64,000 bases of DNA. Source: Pseudidiomarina piscicola (lineage in GTDB: Bacteria; Pseudomonadota; Gammaproteobacteria; Enterobacterales; Alteromonadaceae). Shown piece by piece: positions 1 through 11,378 of the stretch. The DNA is taken from positions 1 through 64,000 of the forward strand of contig NZ_CADCXY010000002.1 in NCBI RefSeq assembly GCF_902806985.1, in the 5' to 3' direction. The stretch's first letter is position 1; every line of letters starts with the position of its first letter. A program made the translations under genes and the position numbers. Under the pieces are notes generated by a model, which searched no databases, was not told the origin of the DNA, and was given only the letters and a program-made list of their open reading frames with translations.

Positions 1-99
<99 letters not shown>

Positions 100-112
100 G
101 CAAGTATTATTG

Positions 113-187
113 TTTTTCAAACATCTAACATCAAATAGCAAACATCGCTTTTTTTCAAACATCGAACATCAAATAGCAAACATCGCT
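113..187. repeat. Two 38-base copies of degenerate heptamers in inverted orientation
   Basis: Two related segments repeat with a 38-base period (the TTTTTC boxes end at 118 and 156). Read on the minus strand they resolve into consecutive heptamers GATGTTT, GCTATTT, GATGTTC or GATGTTA, and GATGTTT, then an A-rich stretch. Orientation is opposite to the pure GATGTTC array at 1-98, so the two blocks together form an inverted repeat. The block ends about ten bases beyond the zapE stop codon and would lie in its 3' untranslated region. Confidence 0.9.
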
Positions 188-196
188 TTAAGGTTT

Positions 197-1339
197 TTAG
201 GCCCTATGCCCTTGCGCTAGATATTCTTTACTCTGCATCTCTTGTAGCCGCGATATGCACCGCCGATATTCAAACTCCAGCTTGCCGCCGGCGTAGATAT
301 TTTCCAGCTCTACAGCGGCCGATAGAATTAACTTCACTCGGCGCTCGTAAAATTCGTCGACTAAGGCAAGAAAACGCCGTGCGGCGTCGTCTTTATTGGC
401 ACCCAATTGGGGCACGTTGCTAATTAGCACCGCCGTGTAGATTTGTGCCAGTTCAATATAGTCGTTTTGTGAACGTGGACCGCCACAAATGGCTTCGAAG
501 TCGAACAGCACGACGTCGTCGCATTCTCGCCGTACAGCAATATCTCGCCCGTTAATGCGGATTGCGCCGTCGGTGTTGCGGCTACAATGGTCCGGCGCTA
601 GTTCGGTGAAGTATCTCTGTAAGTTTTCGTCGGCGGCGGCATCTAATGGCGCGTGATAGATTTCTGCCTTGGTTAAGGTTCGTAGCCGATAATCGATGCC
701 ACTGTCGACGTTGATCACCTCGCAGTTTTGTTTGATAAGGGCTATTGCTGGCAAGAAACGTTGGCGTTGTAGCCCATTACGGTATAACTCATCCGGGACG
801 ATATTGGAGGTTGCGACTAATACCACGCCACGTTGAAACAGTTCTTGCATTAAGGTGCCGAGAATCATAGCGTCTGTGATGTCTTGCACGAAAAACTCGT
901 CGAAACAAATCACCCGCGCTTCAGCGGCCAGTTTATCGGCAATAATAGGCAAAGGATCGCTCTGCCCTTTCAATTGCTTCAGTTCTTTATGTATACGGTG
1001 CATAAAACGGTGAAAATGCACGCGTAGTTTTTCGTCAAAGGGTAAGGTATCGAAAAAGGTATCTACCAAATAGGTTTTACCGCGGCCTACCCCACCCCAA
1101 AAATAGAGGCCTTGCGGTACTGATGGTGAAGCACCAAAGAGGCTTTTCAACTTTGACAGCCAACCATCGCCTTGGCTTTGATGATAACAGATAAGATCAT
1201 CGTACAGGCGCTGCAGCGCTTCAACCGCTCGCTTTTGTGCGGCATCAGGGCTGAATCCGCCGCTGGCTAAATCTTGCTCGTATTTCATTAATGGGGTGAT
1301 GTTTTGTTTTGTCACTACCACTTCGACCCTGTTCTGCAT
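197..1339 (-). CDS. zapE: Cell division protein ZapE (AFG1-like P-loop ATPase)
   Basis: The 380-residue product belongs to the AFG1/ZapE ATPase family, cytoplasmic proteins that associate with the division ring late in constriction. A Walker A motif GGVGRGKT lies at residues 82-89 and a Walker B-like stretch VICFDEFF at about 143-150. Length matches the E. coli protein (about 375 residues). The first ATG gives a slightly long N-terminus; Met18 is an alternative start, and no strong ribosome binding site separates the two. It is divergent from zapG with 51 bases between them, which leaves room for back-to-back promoters. Its stop codon is followed at once by the heptamer repeats at 113-187. 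Confidence 0.93.
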   Translation of the reverse strand: MQNRVEVVVTKQNITPLMKYEQDLASGGFSPDAAQKRAVEALQRLYDDLICYHQSQGDGWLSKLKSLFGASPSVPQGLYFWGGVGRGKTYLVDTFFDTLPFDEKLRVHFHRFMHRIHKELKQLKGQSDPLPIIADKLAAEARVICFDEFFVQDITDAMILGTLMQELFQRGVVLVATSNIVPDELYRNGLQRQRFLPAIALIKQNCEVINVDSGIDYRLRTLTKAEIYHAPLDAAADENLQRYFTELAPDHCSRNTDGAIRINGRDIAVRRECDDVVLFDFEAICGGPRSQNDYIELAQIYTAVLISNVPQLGANKDDAARRFLALVDEFYERRVKLILSAAVELENIYAGGKLEFEYRRCISRLQEMQSKEYLAQGHRA

Positions 1340-1390
1340 TATGCTATGGGGTGTAGTTTATCATGTGAATCGTGTTTTTAAGGAGTTTTT

Positions 1391-1828
1391 ATGGATGCAA
1401 TCATTGGCATTCTGTTGGTGCTAGCAGGAGCTGTATTCGGATTTTTTGTGGCTCGTTATTGGCTGAAAGAGCATTCAGACGAAGCACGATTAAACGAGGA
1501 AGTGAAACAAAGTCGGGAACAGTTAGCTGCTTATCAGCAAGAAGTAGGTGAGCACTTCTCTACGGCCAGTGCCCTGGTGGAGCAACTGGAAGAAACCCAA
1601 GAGAAGTTAAAGGCGTATTTACAGCACAGTTCAGAACTTCTACAGCAAGAGCAAACGCAACCGAGCCTGCCCTTCTTTGCCGAAGACACCATGCGTCAGT
1701 TGCGGATGGCCAGCCAACTGCAAAAAGATAGTAAACAGTCACAAAAAGAATCGGCCGAGCAACCGCCGCGTGACTACTCTGATAAGCAAAGCGGACTTTT
1801 TTCGTCCTCTGAAGAAAAAACATCTTGA
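1391..1828 (+). CDS. zapG: Inner-membrane coiled-coil protein ZapG/YhcB (DUF1043)
   Basis: This 145-residue protein has one N-terminal membrane helix (residues 4-22, rich in Ile, Leu, Ala and Gly) followed by a charged, Gln-rich coiled coil (about 30-80) and a polar tail. That is the layout of YhcB/ZapG, which in enterobacteria links envelope growth to division. A good Shine-Dalgarno sequence (AAGGAG) precedes the ATG. The neighbours agree: zapG commonly sits between zapE and the degQ/degS genes in gammaproteobacteria. Family assignment rests on size, topology and position; the tail is poorly conserved. Confidence 0.88.
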   Translation: MDAIIGILLVLAGAVFGFFVARYWLKEHSDEARLNEEVKQSREQLAAYQQEVGEHFSTASALVEQLEETQEKLKAYLQHSSELLQQEQTQPSLPFFAEDTMRQLRMASQLQKDSKQSQKESAEQPPRDYSDKQSGLFSSSEEKTS

Positions 1829-1842
1829 AACATCTATAGGGT

Positions 1843-1869
1843 GAACTTATTTCCATAGGGTCGGTCTTT
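1843..1869 (+). promoter_or_regulatory. Candidate sigma-E promoter for the degQ-type protease gene
   Basis: A GAACTT box at 1843-1848 is followed after 15 bases by GTCTTT at 1864-1869. This resembles the extracytoplasmic stress consensus (GGAACTT, 15-16 bases, GTC-type -10). The position, about 43 bases before the start codon, is suitable, and DegP-type protease genes are classical sigma-E targets. The -10 match is partial. Confidence 0.4.
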
Positions 1870-1911
1870 AATTGCACGCAAAGTCGTGTTGTTTAATGGA
1901 GTCTGTACCCT

Positions 1912-3258
1912 ATGAGAATTAAACTTTTTTCTGTCATTGCTCTAACCAGCCTGTTGGCCTTTAGCCCCGCTCAGGCCAACATTCCGTTTTTCAGCGATAA
2001 AGACGAAACGCCAACCCTGGCGCCGATGCTGGAAGAAGTTACTCCTGCGGTTGTCAATATCTCGGTCAAAGGTAGCCGTGAAGTAAGGCAGCGTGTGCCT
2101 GACATGTTCCGTTTCTTCTTTGGCCCTAATAGTCCACGCGAGCAAGTTCAAGAACGCCCATTTCGCGGCCTCGGCTCCGGGGTGATTATTGATGCGGATA
2201 AAGGCTATGTCGTTACCAATAACCACGTGATTGATGGCGCCTCTGAAATTTTAGTAACCCTGAAAGATGGCACTCAGTTCGACGCTGAAGTCATTGGTAC
2301 AGACGCCAACTCTGACATTGCCCTGTTGAAGATTAAAGACGGCGAAAATCTTACTGAAATAGAGATTGGTAAGTCGTCTGATCTGCGCGTAGGTGATTTC
2401 GTGGTAGCTATCGGCAACCCTTTTGGTCTAGGCCAAACTGTCACCTCGGGTATTGTTAGCGCACTTGGTCGCAGCGGGCTTGGTATTGAGGAAATTGAAA
2501 ACTTTATTCAAACCGATGCCGCCATCAATAGTGGTAACTCAGGCGGTGCCTTGGTTACTTTGAAAGGTAAGTTAATCGGTATTAACACGGCGATTCTAGG
2601 GCCAAATGGCGGCAATATCGGCATTGGCTTCGCGATTCCTTCCGATATGATGCAAGCGCTCGTGCAGCAGCTTATTGAATTCGGTGAAGTACGACGTGGG
2701 GTGCTTGGTGTGCGCGGCAATGACTTAACCGCTGATATTGCCGAAGCGCTCAACTTGGACGCTAAACAAGGTGCCTTTATTGCTGAAGTTCTGCCCGACA
2801 GCGCCGCTGCCGAAGCAGGTTTGCAGTCAGGCGATGTAATTATTGCCGTCAACGGTGAGAAAGTACGTAGCTTTGCCGACCTCAGCGCCCGCGTGAAGAC
2901 CATGGGCGTCGGTAAACCGGTTCGCCTAACCGTCCTTCGCGATGGCGATAAAACAGACTTCGAAGTCACCTTGAGTGCCGAAGAAGCGGCCGTTGAAGCT
3001 GCCACCTTACATCCGGCCCTTGAGGGTGCAACCCTTGCCGCAAATGAGGACGGCGGTGTGCTTATCACTGAACTGTTAGAGGGCTCTATGGCTGCGCGCT
3101 ACGGCCTACGTGAAGACGATATTATTATGGCCGTGAATCGCCAAGCAGTGAACTCTGTCAGTGAGCTAAGGAATGTCCTAGACAGTGCTCGGGGTGTCGT
3201 GGCCTTGAATATTCGTCGCGGCGACTCATCTTTGTACCTCGTACTTAGAGGCGGCTAA
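1912..3258 (+). CDS. degQ: Periplasmic serine endoprotease, DegP/DegQ (HtrA) family
   Basis: The 448-residue protein starts with a signal peptide (cleavage likely after the Ala-Gln-Ala at 20-22), then a trypsin-like domain with His105 (in NNHVIDGA), Asp135 (in NSDIALL) and Ser210 (in GNSGGA), then two PDZ domains (about 260-345 and 365-445). It degrades and chaperones misfolded envelope proteins in the periplasm. The short Q-linker region and adjacency to degS favour the name degQ, but in genomes with a single two-PDZ HtrA it covers the DegP role too. An intrinsic terminator at 3291-3321 separates it from degS. Confidence 0.93.
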   Translation: MRIKLFSVIALTSLLAFSPAQANIPFFSDKDETPTLAPMLEEVTPAVVNISVKGSREVRQRVPDMFRFFFGPNSPREQVQERPFRGLGSGVIIDADKGYVVTNNHVIDGASEILVTLKDGTQFDAEVIGTDANSDIALLKIKDGENLTEIEIGKSSDLRVGDFVVAIGNPFGLGQTVTSGIVSALGRSGLGIEEIENFIQTDAAINSGNSGGALVTLKGKLIGINTAILGPNGGNIGIGFAIPSDMMQALVQQLIEFGEVRRGVLGVRGNDLTADIAEALNLDAKQGAFIAEVLPDSAAAEAGLQSGDVIIAVNGEKVRSFADLSARVKTMGVGKPVRLTVLRDGDKTDFEVTLSAEEAAVEAATLHPALEGATLAANEDGGVLITELLEGSMAARYGLREDDIIMAVNRQAVNSVSELRNVLDSARGVVALNIRRGDSSLYLVLRGG

Positions 3259-3290
3259 GCCACCTCGTGGTCCACACAGCGCACTTAGAT

Positions 3291-3321
3291 AGGCAGCTTA
3301 ACAAAGCTGCCTTCTTTTTTT
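3291..3321 (+). terminator. Rho-independent terminator after degQ
   Basis: Arms AGGCAGCT (3291-3298) and AGCTGCCT (3305-3312) form a perfect 8-base-pair stem with a 6-base loop, followed by a T-rich run (TTCTTTTTTT). It lies 32 bases beyond the degQ stop, so degS needs its own promoter between here and 3399. Confidence 0.88.
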
Positions 3322-3398
3322 CAGAAGTGGTATGCTTATTTCATACATCTGATTAGCTTCAACTGGTCAATGCCGCTCACAAGGTTAATGGAAAACAA

Positions 3399-5728
<2,330 letters not shown>

Positions 5729-5995
5729 TTAGCTTAACATTGCGAGTTTTTTCTCGCGCTGCCATTCGGTTGGGGTATAGGCTTTGATCGAAACGGCATG
5801 AAGCTCGCCACTAGCGATAAGCTCTTTCAGCGGCGCATACACGAGCTGTTGTTTCTTCACCCGGCTTAAACCGTCGAACTGCTCGCTGGCGACCGTAATT
5901 GACGCTTGGCTGCCATCTACTTTAACCAGAACCTCATCAACGTCGAGTGCTGCTTCTATTAATTCTTTAATTGTATCAATTGTCATCTGACTCAA
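5729..5995 (-). CDS. ibaG: BolA-family protein IbaG (YrbA)
   Basis: The 88-residue product has the BolA-like KH fold signature: FDGLSRVKKQQ at about 40-50 and HAVSIKAYTP at about 66-75, with the conserved His66 that BolA proteins use to share an Fe-S cluster with monothiol glutaredoxins. Its position between mlaB and murA matches E. coli ibaG. A role in Fe-S trafficking or acid response is known for the family; nothing in the sequence adds to that. Confidence 0.92.
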   Translation of the reverse strand: MSQMTIDTIKELIEAALDVDEVLVKVDGSQASITVASEQFDGLSRVKKQQLVYAPLKELIASGELHAVSIKAYTPTEWQREKKLAMLS

Positions 5996-6029
5996 TTCTT
6001 ATTGGTTTAATTACTAATTTAGTTCGCAT

Positions 6030-6332
6030 TTAAACATGCTTGAGTAACGAAGTGCCACCGCCAACTGCGACAATGGCATCAAACTGCTCGCTCGCGTGGT
6101 GGATGACAAGATCGCTCTGCTGCTGCAACAAATGTTTTTTCAACTGCAACAGCATGGCCACGCCCGCCGAGTCAACATGTTCAACGGCGGCAAGGTCAAC
6201 ATTCAGTCGTTCTTGCGCTTGTGCTAACCATTGCTGCCGTTGCTGCCATACTTGGGCAACAGTTGCTCGGGTAAGTTCACCATTAAAGGTCAATTGGTCG
6301 CCTTCAAGCTGCCAGTTAATAGTCGCTGCCAT
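6030..6332 (-). CDS. mlaB: MlaB, STAS-domain subunit of the Mla phospholipid transporter
   Basis: A single STAS domain of 100 residues, with the DSAG motif at 54-57 that binds near the MlaF ATPase. In the MlaFEDB complex MlaB stabilises and regulates the ATPase on the cytoplasmic face. I place the start at the ATG at 6332, four bases after the mlaC stop; upstream in-frame codons would overlap mlaC and add residues with no family resemblance. The ribosome binding site is weak, which fits translational coupling to mlaC. Confidence 0.88.
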   Translation of the reverse strand: MAATINWQLEGDQLTFNGELTRATVAQVWQQRQQWLAQAQERLNVDLAAVEHVDSAGVAMLLQLKKHLLQQQSDLVIHHASEQFDAIVAVGGGTSLLKHV

Positions 6333-6336
6333 GGTC

Positions 6337-6996
6337 TTAGCTTTTATCATCATCGTAAGGCTGAATCGGCTGTTGGCCTTTTTCACGCAGCAGTTCGATG
6401 GTGCCGTCGATACCACGATCGCGGATCACCGATGAAATTTCCGCAGCTTTACTATTTAACAAGCTTACGCCCTCAACCACCAAATCATAAGCTTTCCACA
6501 GCCGTTCATCGCTGTCATAACGCAATTTGAAGTCCATCCGCACGGGAGGGCGACCTTGGCCCTCTTCAATCAAGCGGGTGTTGACTTCGACCATACGATC
6601 ATCGGGGCTCAGCTCACGCGCGCGCTCGAACTTGAAGGTATGCTTAGTTTCGTCATATTGGGTGAACGCACGACCATAGGTGGCGATCAAATATTCACGA
6701 AACACTGCGTAAAATTCTTGGCGTTGCTCAGCGGTCGTTTCTTTTAGGTTGCGCCCTAAAACACGCTTGGCTGCATACGTAGAGTCGATATAAGGCATTA
6801 GTTCTTCGCGAATAATTACCCGTAAATAATCGAGATCTTGATCGATTTTCGCGCGGTCGTCAGCGATGCGACTCGCAGTTTTATTGGCGACTCGCTCGAG
6901 CAAGCTATACGGATTTTCATCACGAATAACCTCAGCGCTCGCGGTACCGACGACCGTCAGCATTGCGGCAACTAACAGTGCATACAACGTTTTCAT
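6337..6996 (-). CDS. mlaC: MlaC, periplasmic phospholipid-binding shuttle
   Basis: This 219-residue protein has a signal peptide ending in Ala-Ser-Ala at about 19-21 and the MlaC fold, which carries one phospholipid between the outer-membrane MlaA complex and MlaFEDB in the inner membrane. The ATG at 6996 is chosen because an AAGGAG ribosome binding site lies five bases before it and overlaps the mlaD stop codon; the in-frame GTG two codons upstream lacks such a site. The C-terminus ends in an acidic DDDKS tail. Confidence 0.93.
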   Translation of the reverse strand: MKTLYALLVAAMLTVVGTASAEVIRDENPYSLLERVANKTASRIADDRAKIDQDLDYLRVIIREELMPYIDSTYAAKRVLGRNLKETTAEQRQEFYAVFREYLIATYGRAFTQYDETKHTFKFERARELSPDDRMVEVNTRLIEEGQGRPPVRMDFKLRYDSDERLWKAYDLVVEGVSLLNSKAAEISSVIRDRGIDGTIELLREKGQQPIQPYDDDKS

Positions 6997-7005
6997 TCTC
7001 ACTCC

Positions 7006-7473
7006 TTAATCATTGCCTTGGCTGAACAGGAACTGCCCAATCAAGTCTTCTAGTACCAATGCCGACTTCGTATCGTGGATATAGTCACCGTCGTCAAGCA
7101 TTTCAACGGTGTCATCGATAAAGCCTGGACTTAAGCCGATGTATTGCTCACCTAACAAGCCCGACGTTAATATTGAGACCGACGATGAGTTAGAAAATTC
7201 ATCGTAGTCTTTGCTAATCGTCATTTCGACTAATGGCTCGTAGTAGTCGCCGTCTAAGGTAATTCGGGTTACTCGGCCGACAACAACGCCGCCAACTTTT
7301 ACTGGTGAACGTTCTTTGAGCCCACCGATGTTGTCGAACTTGGCATACAGTTGATAGGTTTGGCCGTTACTCGCAACGTTGGTATTGGCCGCTCGCAGCC
7401 CCAAAAACAACAACGCCAGCACGCCAATAATGACAAAAAAACCAACTGCTAACTGTGTATTTCTTGATTCCAT
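7006..7473 (-). CDS. mlaD: MlaD, MCE-domain subunit of the Mla transporter
   Basis: The 155-residue protein has one N-terminal membrane helix (about 8-26) and a single MCE domain (about 38-120, with VKVGGVVVGRV). MlaD forms a periplasmic hexameric ring on MlaE through which lipids pass. Length is close to the short gammaproteobacterial form (E. coli, 183). It sits six bases downstream of mlaE in the same transcription unit. Confidence 0.94.
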   Translation of the reverse strand: MESRNTQLAVGFFVIIGVLALLFLGLRAANTNVASNGQTYQLYAKFDNIGGLKERSPVKVGGVVVGRVTRITLDGDYYEPLVEMTISKDYDEFSNSSSVSILTSGLLGEQYIGLSPGFIDDTVEMLDDGDYIHDTKSALVLEDLIGQFLFSQGND

Positions 7474-7479
7474 AATCTG

Positions 7480-8256
7480 TTACCCAAACATCAGTGCGGT
7501 GAGAACAAAATCTAACCCCAATACAGCCAACGATGCTGTCACTACGGTCGACGTCGTAGCCCGACTAATACCGACCGAAGTTGGAGTACAATGAAAGCCT
7601 TTATGCAGTGCTATCCAAGTCACTGTGAAGGCAAAAACCAAACTCTTAATAATACCATTGAGGATGTCTTGTCCCCACTCAACGTTCGATTGCATGACCG
7701 ACCAAAACGCGCCTTCATCGACTCCGAGCCAGCGCACGCCGACCAAATAGCCACCGTAAATACCCACGGCTGAGAAAATGATCGCCAGTAACGGCATGCT
7801 ATAGAAGCCAGCCCAAAAGCGTGGCGAGATCACCCGACGTAAGGGGTCAACAGCCATCATCTCAAGGCTGGACAGCTGTTCGGTGGCTTTCATCAGACCA
7901 ATTTCGGCGGTCAACGCCGAGCCGGCTCGACCGGCAAAAAGCAGCGCCGTAACAACCGGCCCTAACTCACGCAATAACGACAGTGCCACCATTGGCCCCA
8001 AGCTTTGCTCGGCACCAAAGTCGACCAATATAGTGTAACCTTGTAAGCCCAGCACCATGCCAATAAACAGTCCGCTAACGATAATAATCACCAGCGATAA
8101 GACGCCGACAGAGTACATCTGTTGCATCAGCAAGGGCCATGATTTACGCAGTTGCGGCTTGCCTATTAATGCCCGCAACAGCATCACCATTGCCTGCCCA
8201 GCCCCAGCAATACTATCTAAAATAGTTTTCCCTAAGCTTGCAACCCTATCCAGCAT
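7480..8256 (-). CDS. mlaE: MlaE, permease subunit of the Mla transporter
   Basis: The 258-residue membrane protein shows the MlaE/YrbE signature [17 protein letters not shown], followed by [17 protein letters not shown], and about five to six membrane helices. It forms the membrane core of MlaFEDB. I choose the ATG at 8256 ([10 protein letters not shown]) because it aligns with the usual N-terminus and has a GGGGACAGG ribosome binding site; the longer frame from 8283 adds nine residues over the mlaF tail. It overlaps the mlaF end by 11 bases. Confidence 0.93.
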   Translation of the reverse strand: MLDRVASLGKTILDSIAGAGQAMVMLLRALIGKPQLRKSWPLLMQQMYSVGVLSLVIIIVSGLFIGMVLGLQGYTILVDFGAEQSLGPMVALSLLRELGPVVTALLFAGRAGSALTAEIGLMKATEQLSSLEMMAVDPLRRVISPRFWAGFYSMPLLAIIFSAVGIYGGYLVGVRWLGVDEGAFWSVMQSNVEWGQDILNGIIKSLVFAFTVTWIALHKGFHCTPTSVGISRATTSTVVTASLAVLGLDFVLTALMFG

Positions 8257-9094
8257 TGCCTGTCCCCTTTTGCTCGGCGGCACTTCCTAGAATATCGTCC
8301 GCAAAACTTGCCGCGCGATAATGAAACGGCACTGGCCCATCGGCTGCACCTGATAAGAACTGTTGCACCAATTCATCGTCGGAGGCCTGTAATTCCGCCG
8401 GGGTGCCCTGTGCAACCACTTTCTTATCGGCAATAATCACAACGTTGTCGGCAATCGTCAGTACTTCGGCGATGTCGTGGGTGACCACAATGCTGGTCAG
8501 GTCTAAAGAGTTATTCAACGACTTAATCAACTTGACAATCACCCCCATGGAAATCGGGTCTTGCCCCGCAAACGGCTCGTCATACATGATTAATTCTGGG
8601 TCCAAGGCGATGGCCCGTGCTAACGCAGCACGTCGTGCCATACCGCCCGACAGCTCTGCCGGCATTAGGTCGCGTGCGCCACGCAGCCCAACCGCTTCAA
8701 GCTTCATCAACACGATGGTACGAATAATTTCTTCGGGTAAGTCACTGTGTTCGCGAATCGGAAAGGCAATATTTTCGTACACCGACATGTCGGTAAACAG
8801 CGCACCACTTTGAAACAGCATGCTCATACGTTTACGTTGTTCGTACAAAGCGCTCCGCGAAAGCTTGGGGATATCATGCCCCGCAAACTTGATGGAGCCA
8901 CTTTGCGGACGCAACTGGCCGCCGATAAGCCTTAATAACGTGGTTTTGCCTATACCACTGGGGCCCATGACCGCGGTGATTTTACCGCGTGGGATGCGCA
9001 TTTGCAGTCCTTGGTAAACTGGATGAGCACCATAAGCATGGGCAAAATCAAGATTTTCAATAACGACAAGATCGTCGGAGTTAACGCTACTCAT
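8246..9094 (-). CDS. mlaF: MlaF, ATP-binding subunit of the Mla transporter
   Basis: The 282-residue ABC ATPase has Walker A GPSGIGKT (44-51), the signature LSGGMARR (about 148-155) and Walker [13 protein letters not shown]. The Gly-Met-Ala form of the signature is usual for MlaF/MKL-type ATPases. It drives lipid transfer by MlaFEDB. As first gene of the unit, its promoter must lie in 9095-9277, shared with divergent kdsD. The C-terminal tail (about 255-282) that wraps the neighbouring subunit in known MlaF is present. Confidence 0.95.
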   Translation of the reverse strand: MSSVNSDDLVVIENLDFAHAYGAHPVYQGLQMRIPRGKITAVMGPSGIGKTTLLRLIGGQLRPQSGSIKFAGHDIPKLSRSALYEQRKRMSMLFQSGALFTDMSVYENIAFPIREHSDLPEEIIRTIVLMKLEAVGLRGARDLMPAELSGGMARRAALARAIALDPELIMYDEPFAGQDPISMGVIVKLIKSLNNSLDLTSIVVTHDIAEVLTIADNVVIIADKKVVAQGTPAELQASDDELVQQFLSGAADGPVPFHYRAASFADDILGSAAEQKGTGNAG

Positions 9095-9129
9095 GTGACT
9101 GACTCTTCCCTTTCATCAAGACCGCTTAG

Positions 9130-9171
9130 TTTACCTGAAATTAGGGCTTTACCCTAGCTTGGGCCGGTAAA
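9130..9171. promoter_or_regulatory. Nested inverted repeats between mlaF and kdsD
   Basis: An outer pair TTTACC (9130-9135) and GGTAAA (9166-9171) encloses an inner pair TAGGG (9142-9146) and CCCTA (9152-9156) with a 5-base loop. The site lies within the 183-base divergent intergenic region holding the promoters of the mla and kds-lpt operons. It could be an operator or transcript structure; no known factor site was recognised. Confidence 0.3.
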
Positions 9172-9277
9172 TTTTATGATAAATCGTTTGCCATGGCGCT
9201 TTTTACGTCTGCATTTCGATAATCGATCGGTTATGATTAGCCTAATTCGTTTTTTATTCGGCAACGAAAGGTTTGCT

Positions 9278-10258
9278 ATGACTGCTGCCAAAACCGACTC
9301 CTTTATTTCTTTAGCCGCAAGCGTGTTAGATATCGAAGCGCAATCGGTCAGTGACTTAAAACGTTTTTTAGACGCCAATTTTAACCAGGCATGTGAGTAC
9401 TTACTTGGCTGTAAAGGCCGAGTAATAGTGATTGGTATGGGAAAATCGGGGCACATTGGTGGAAAAATCGCGGCCACTTTTGCCTCGACCGGTACGCCTG
9501 CTTTTTTCGTACACCCAGGTGAAGCCAGTCACGGTGACTTAGGCATGATTACCGCTGCTGACGTGGTGCTTGCGCTATCGAATTCGGGCGAAACGGGCGA
9601 AGTACTCAGTATTGCGCCACTGATCAAACGCCGTGGCGCGCATCTCATAAGCATGACCGGAAACCCGCAGTCGACCTTGGCGGAGCTCGCTGATGTGCAT
9701 GTTTGTATTGCCGTTGAGCAAGAAGCCTGTCCACTTGGTTTAGCACCGACCTCATCCACCACCGCGACGCTCGCGATGGGTGATGCACTGGCGGTAGCGC
9801 TACTGCACGCGCGTGGTTTTACCGCCGATGACTTCGCAATGTCGCACCCGGGTGGCAGCCTCGGCCGCCGCTTGCTGTTACATATTCATGATGTGATGCA
9901 CAGCGACGAGCGTATGCCATTGGTCGCTGAAGAGGCCAGCTTGAGTGAGGCGCTCTTAGAAATGTCGCGCAAAGGGCTCGGCATGACCGGCGTGACCAAC
10001 GCTGATGGCAACTTAGTCGGTGTGTTTACCGACGGTGATTTACGCCGGGTACTGGACCAGCGACTCGATGTACACCAAGCACGGATCACCCAAGTAATGA
10101 CCGCGAACCCGATTACCATTTCGGCCGACGTACTCGCGGCCGAAGGTCTTAAACTTATGGAAGATCGCAAAATTAATGGCTTGTTTGCTCTCAACAAAGA
10201 CAATCAACCCGTGGGTGCGCTGAACATGCACGACTTATTAAAAGCGGGGGTTATGTAA
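9278..10258 (+). CDS. kdsD: D-arabinose 5-phosphate isomerase KdsD
   Basis: KdsD interconverts ribulose 5-phosphate and arabinose 5-phosphate, the entry step to Kdo for LPS. The 326-residue protein has an N-terminal SIS domain (about 40-185, with GMGKSGHIGGK at 53-63) and two CBS domains (about 210-325). The ATG at 9278 is chosen over the upstream in-frame codon at 9176 because it has a GAAAGG ribosome binding site and matches the usual N-terminus. Its TAATG junction with kdsC implies coupled translation. The calcium/sodium exchanger gene yrbG that precedes kdsD in E. coli is absent here. Confidence 0.94.
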   Translation: MTAAKTDSFISLAASVLDIEAQSVSDLKRFLDANFNQACEYLLGCKGRVIVIGMGKSGHIGGKIAATFASTGTPAFFVHPGEASHGDLGMITAADVVLALSNSGETGEVLSIAPLIKRRGAHLISMTGNPQSTLAELADVHVCIAVEQEACPLGLAPTSSTTATLAMGDALAVALLHARGFTADDFAMSHPGGSLGRRLLLHIHDVMHSDERMPLVAEEASLSEALLEMSRKGLGMTGVTNADGNLVGVFTDGDLRRVLDQRLDVHQARITQVMTANPITISADVLAAEGLKLMEDRKINGLFALNKDNQPVGALNMHDLLKAGVM

Positions 10259-10818
10259 TGTCCACAGCCACCACAAGCACATGGTACGGTGAGGTCAGCA
10301 CGTCGCTGCTGACCCGTATGAAGTCTATTAAGCTACTTATTTGTGACGTCGACGGAGTGTTTTCAGACGGCCGTATTTATTTAGGTAACCACGGTGAAGA
10401 ACTGAAAGCGTTTAATACCCGCGATGGGTTTGGCGTCAAAGCGCTTTTGAACAACGGCATTCAGGTGGCCGTGATCACTGGCCGCACCTCGCATATTGTT
10501 GAACAGCGCATGCAGGCATTAGGCGTGCAAGACATACATCAAGGCACGCTCGAGAAGGGTGCGGTGTATCAGCAACTGGCGGCAAAATACCAACTCAACG
10601 ACGCACAAATCGCCAGTATTGGCGATGACGTGCCCGACGTGGCCTTACTCAACCAGGCTAGTGTTGGCGTCGCCCCACATGATGCACACCCATGGGTACA
10701 ACAACAAGCCGATTATGTCACCAGCCTTGGTGGCGGTTGCGGTGCGGTGCGAGAGTTAAGTGATTTGATTTTGCTCAGCCAAGGCAAGTTGCAGTTGCAA
10801 GGTGGTGTTAGCCTATGA
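10258..10818 (+). CDS. kdsC: 3-deoxy-D-manno-octulosonate 8-phosphate phosphatase KdsC
   Basis: A 186-residue HAD-superfamily phosphatase of the small C0 type that releases phosphate from Kdo-8-phosphate. The nucleophile motif DVDGVFSDG begins at Asp30, and the Mg-binding motif GDDVPD lies at about 121-126. The start codon shares bases with the kdsD stop. There is no cap domain, as expected for this tetrameric family. Confidence 0.95.
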   Translation: MSTATTSTWYGEVSTSLLTRMKSIKLLICDVDGVFSDGRIYLGNHGEELKAFNTRDGFGVKALLNNGIQVAVITGRTSHIVEQRMQALGVQDIHQGTLEKGAVYQQLAAKYQLNDAQIASIGDDVPDVALLNQASVGVAPHDAHPWVQQQADYVTSLGGGCGAVRELSDLILLSQGKLQLQGGVSL

Positions 10819-11378
10819 ACCGGCAACTCAGTTGGATTCTAGCGACACTGTTCATTTTGGGCGCCCTGCTGATTTGGCGACCTTTCTCTGATGATGAAAT
10901 AGTGGCGACGGATCCGCAGTTTCGTGAAATTCCGCCCGACTTTATTGCTGAAGGCTTAGCCACTCGTGTGTACAATAGTGACGGACAACTAGAGCATCGG
11001 ATCAATGCAACCAAAATGACCCACTACAGTCCAATTGGATTAACCGAACTCGATCGACCGGTTTATCAAGTTCGCCCCGATGGCAAACAGGAAACGTGGC
11101 AGGTCATTGCTGAGCAAGGTTCGTTTTATGACGATAAAACCTTAGTGTTGGAACGCAACATTGTGGTCACCCACCTTGCTGCGGACGACTTCTTAGAGCG
11201 CGTCGAAACCAGCTACTTGACCATAGATACCTTAGCGGAAACGATGATTACCGATCAGCCCGTGGCGATCTTTGGAAAAAACTTTTTAGTGCGCGGTAAT
11301 GGCATGATTGCCGACCTCCGCGCCGAAACATTGGAATTGAATGAGCATGTGCAAACGACCTACAGCCGCCATCGTTAA
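10815..11378 (+). CDS. lptC: LptC, LPS export protein
   Basis: The 187-residue protein has one N-terminal membrane helix (about 5-22) and a periplasmic beta-jellyroll domain. LptC receives LPS from LptB2FG and hands it to LptA across the periplasm. It overlaps kdsC by four bases and its own 3' end overlaps lptA by 38 bases, so the three are translated as one coupled unit. The length is typical. Confidence 0.93.
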   Translation: MNRQLSWILATLFILGALLIWRPFSDDEIVATDPQFREIPPDFIAEGLATRVYNSDGQLEHRINATKMTHYSPIGLTELDRPVYQVRPDGKQETWQVIAEQGSFYDDKTLVLERNIVVTHLAADDFLERVETSYLTIDTLAETMITDQPVAIFGKNFLVRGNGMIADLRAETLELNEHVQTTYSRHR

